Source of the DNA: Lachnospiraceae bacterium
GTDB lineage: Bacteria; Bacillota; Clostridia; Lachnospirales; Lachnospiraceae
Direction: 5' to 3'
Length of the DNA: 64,000 nucleotides
Assembly: GCA_002892395.1 (NCBI GenBank)
Contig: NBBL01000002.1
Location: 62,001-126,000 of the forward strand
In this document: positions 62,731-64,000 of the stretch, piece after piece
Numbering within the stretch: the first letter of the stretch is position 1
Layout of the letters: every line of letters starts with the position of its first letter
Position numbers and translations under genes: made by a program
The notes under the pieces: generated by a model
The model's database searches: none
The model's input: the letters and a program-made list of their open reading frames with translations, nothing else
Told to the model about the DNA's origin: nothing

Positions 62731-63336
62731 CTACCGATTCCGCACCACTGCCGCCACGGCCTGCAGCTCGGTTTCGCCCATCACAATCCAAGACCTTTCA
62801 AGTGCCTCCCCGGAAATGAGAAGGCTCTCTCCGTCCCGAAGCGCCTTAGGCTCTTCCCCCTCTGCTTCCAGCTTCATCTGCCCGCGGAAGCAATAGATCA
62901 GCAGAGTTTCCCCTGTCTCCGAAAGGCGCTGTTTTTCTCCCGACCGAAGGCAGATCGGAATCAGGGTTCCTTGGCAGCTCCCCTTTCTCAACATCAGGTT
63001 AAAATCGATGACCCTTCCCTCGCTTACCGTGTCGGATGCGCCGTCAAAGCGGTGCACTTGAAATGCGGGCAGGGTCTCCCAGGCGCCCTCATCGTGCCGA
63101 ATACGAAGGGTCCCGTCCAAAATCATAAGCAGACGCTCATAATCCGGAAGCGGTGTAAATTCGCTTCGCTCCAGCTCCACCGTCGCAGAGCTGACCCGCC
63201 ACAAAAAGCTCCGCTCCCCATAGATCGCCTCCGGCGGAGCGATAGCCAGCTCGGTGGTTTTCCCGCCGCTCCAGCCGGTCACCCGATAGGCGTCAGCAGT
63301 CTTTTTTACAATATCATGACCGTCCCGATTCCTCAT
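62731..63336 (-). CDS. hutD: HutD-family protein
   Basis: The 201-aa cupin-like protein (from ATG 63336, GAGGGG upstream; GTG 63351 is possible) shows the HutD pattern: GWSGGKTTELAIAPPE, SFLWRVSSATVE, FTPLPDYERLLMILDGTLRI and HRFDGASDT. HutD is linked to histidine utilisation in many bacteria and is proposed to bind formimino-glutamate or urocanate and temper hut expression; its exact role is unsettled. Here it is 37 kb from hutI, paired with a thioesterase gene instead. Confidence 0.85.
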   Translation of the reverse strand: MRNRDGHDIVKKTADAYRVTGWSGGKTTELAIAPPEAIYGERSFLWRVSSATVELERSEFTPLPDYERLLMILDGTLRIRHDEGAWETLPAFQVHRFDGASDTVSEGRVIDFNLMLRKGSCQGTLIPICLRSGEKQRLSETGETLLIYCFRGQMKLEAEGEEPKALRDGESLLISGEALERSWIVMGETELQAVAAVVRNR

Positions 63337-63347
63337 GGCCTTGCCCC

Positions 63348-63746
63348 TCACTCTGCTTTTAACTTCTCTGCTGTTTTCTTCTCAAAGCGCTCCTGATCCA
63401 CCACAGCGCGGCTGTGGATTCCCTCTCCGATCAGCTCCTTCTCATCATAGGCGCTCACACGGAATGTCAAAAATTTTCCGTTTTTGCTGATATCCGTCAG
63501 CTCTGTCTCAAACCGAACCTTCATGCCCTCCGGTGTTGCCGCCACATGCTTCACCTGAACCAGGGTGCCCACTGTCACCTTTCCCTCTTCCAGAAGCGGC
63601 GCCACGGAGGACGCTGCAGTCTCCTCAATTTCCGCCACCATCATGGGCGTTGCATACACCTTGACATCGCCGCTCCCAACACTGCAGGCCAGCATTTCCT
63701 TGGTTACGGTTACCTGGCGATTTCCCTTAACTCCTACGCTTAACAT
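63348..63746 (-). CDS. Hot-dog thioesterase (FlK-like)
   Basis: The 132-aa protein resembles fluoroacetyl-CoA thioesterase-type hot-dog enzymes: YATPMMVAEIEETAASSVAPLL with Glu and Thr, TVGTLVQVKHVAATPEG with His, and FRVSAYDEKELIGEGIHSRAVV. It hydrolyses a small acyl-CoA; the substrate is unknown. A short gap to hutD on the same strand suggests co-expression. Confidence 0.82.
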   Translation of the reverse strand: MLSVGVKGNRQVTVTKEMLACSVGSGDVKVYATPMMVAEIEETAASSVAPLLEEGKVTVGTLVQVKHVAATPEGMKVRFETELTDISKNGKFLTFRVSAYDEKELIGEGIHSRAVVDQERFEKKTAEKLKAE

Positions 63747-63801
63747 ATTTCATCCTTTCCGCCGCAAGCGGCAAAGCATCCTTTTTTCCCCTGTCATTTT
63801 A

Positions 63802-64000
63802 TCACGCTCTTTTCTCATTACAAGTCCCTTCTGCAGGGGAAACCGGCGCGTCCGGCTCCACCGACTGCAGACGCGCAAAAGCCCGTTTCTTCATGAAAAG
63901 GAAGCAGCCGATCTGAACCGCCGCCGTCAGAATCCAGGAGATCGGGTACGAAAGGTACAGAATGAACAGGGTCGGCGTCGCCTGAAATACGGTTGCGACC
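63802..64000 (-). CDS. MATE-family transporter, C-terminal end (cut by window edge)
   Basis: Reading from the window edge the minus strand is open and ends TGA at 63802. It encodes one last membrane segment, YPISWILTAAVQIGCFLFM, and a polar tail; this is a common C-terminus of NorM/DinF-type MATE exporters. Only 65 codons are visible, so the family call is tentative. Confidence 0.6.
   Translation of the reverse strand, partial: VATVFQATPTLFILYLSYPISWILTAAVQIGCFLFMKKRAFARLQSVEPDAPVSPAEGTCNEKRA

Overview
The window looks like the chromosome of a strictly anaerobic, amino-acid-fermenting Firmicute, probably class Clostridia. This rests on a complete core histidine-degradation route, a three-subunit xanthine-dehydrogenase-type molybdoenzyme, NhaC and GltS transporters, Shine-Dalgarno-rich starts (AGGAGG), a rubrerythrin/ferritin/superoxide-reductase set and a Wzx/EpsG-type exopolysaccharide locus. 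No rRNA, tRNA or CRISPR array was seen. The backbone is GC-rich; two regions are clearly AT-richer and look acquired: the 22.9-24.3 kb toxin island and the 34.7-55.6 kb polysaccharide locus.

Layout: 0-5.4 kb, a 5'-truncated KDPG-type aldolase, the xdh operon and a PAP2 phosphatase. 5.7-10.2 kb, GltS-type symporter, M20 amidohydrolase and an NhaC antiporter. 10.4-13.1 kb, a copper P-type ATPase carrying a fused CopZ-like domain. 13.2-25.7 kb, the hut region: a membrane protein, an NhaC-family transporter, hutH, a very large SARP-like activator (BTAD + AAA + TPR), hutU, then hutI. hutU and hutI are separated by an island holding a broken IS30-type transposase and a secreted HicA-domain toxin with a HicB-like partner. 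26-30.5 kb, a zinc/manganese-type ABC importer in which the permease is fused by a repetitive linker to a lipoprotein-like OB domain, plus a thermonuclease. 30.9-34.6 kb, an Rrf2 regulator, an acyl-CoA dehydrogenase/EtfA/rubredoxin triple fusion and a flavodiiron oxygen reductase. 34.7-55.6 kb, about 20 polysaccharide genes on the minus strand with two gene remnants. 55.7-64 kb, MATE transporters, an FAD oxidoreductase, DegV, the oxygen-defence operon (rubrerythrin, ferritin, desulfoferrodoxin), a CPBP protease, HutD and a thioesterase.

The strongest observations are these. (1) The hutH and hutU promoters share the same SARP-style operator: two GAC-containing heptamers with 11-bp periodicity, 9 bp upstream of the -10, flanking the SARP-like gene. 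(2) A signal-peptide-bearing protein ends in a HicA RNase-like domain and is followed by a HicB-like gene. (3) A predicted electron chain runs from acyl-CoA through an ETF flavin and rubredoxin to a flavodiiron protein, and so to oxygen. (4) At least ten unrelated short tandem-repeat arrays sit at gene ends; several extend into coding sequence and one forms the linker of a gene fusion. (5) Two fusions (CopA-CopZ, ZnuB-lipoprotein) keep a Shine-Dalgarno and ATG at the domain junction, so the second domain could also be made alone.

Limits: all functions are read from motifs and family resemblance by eye; no database search was run. Start codons were changed where a good ribosome-binding site argued for it.
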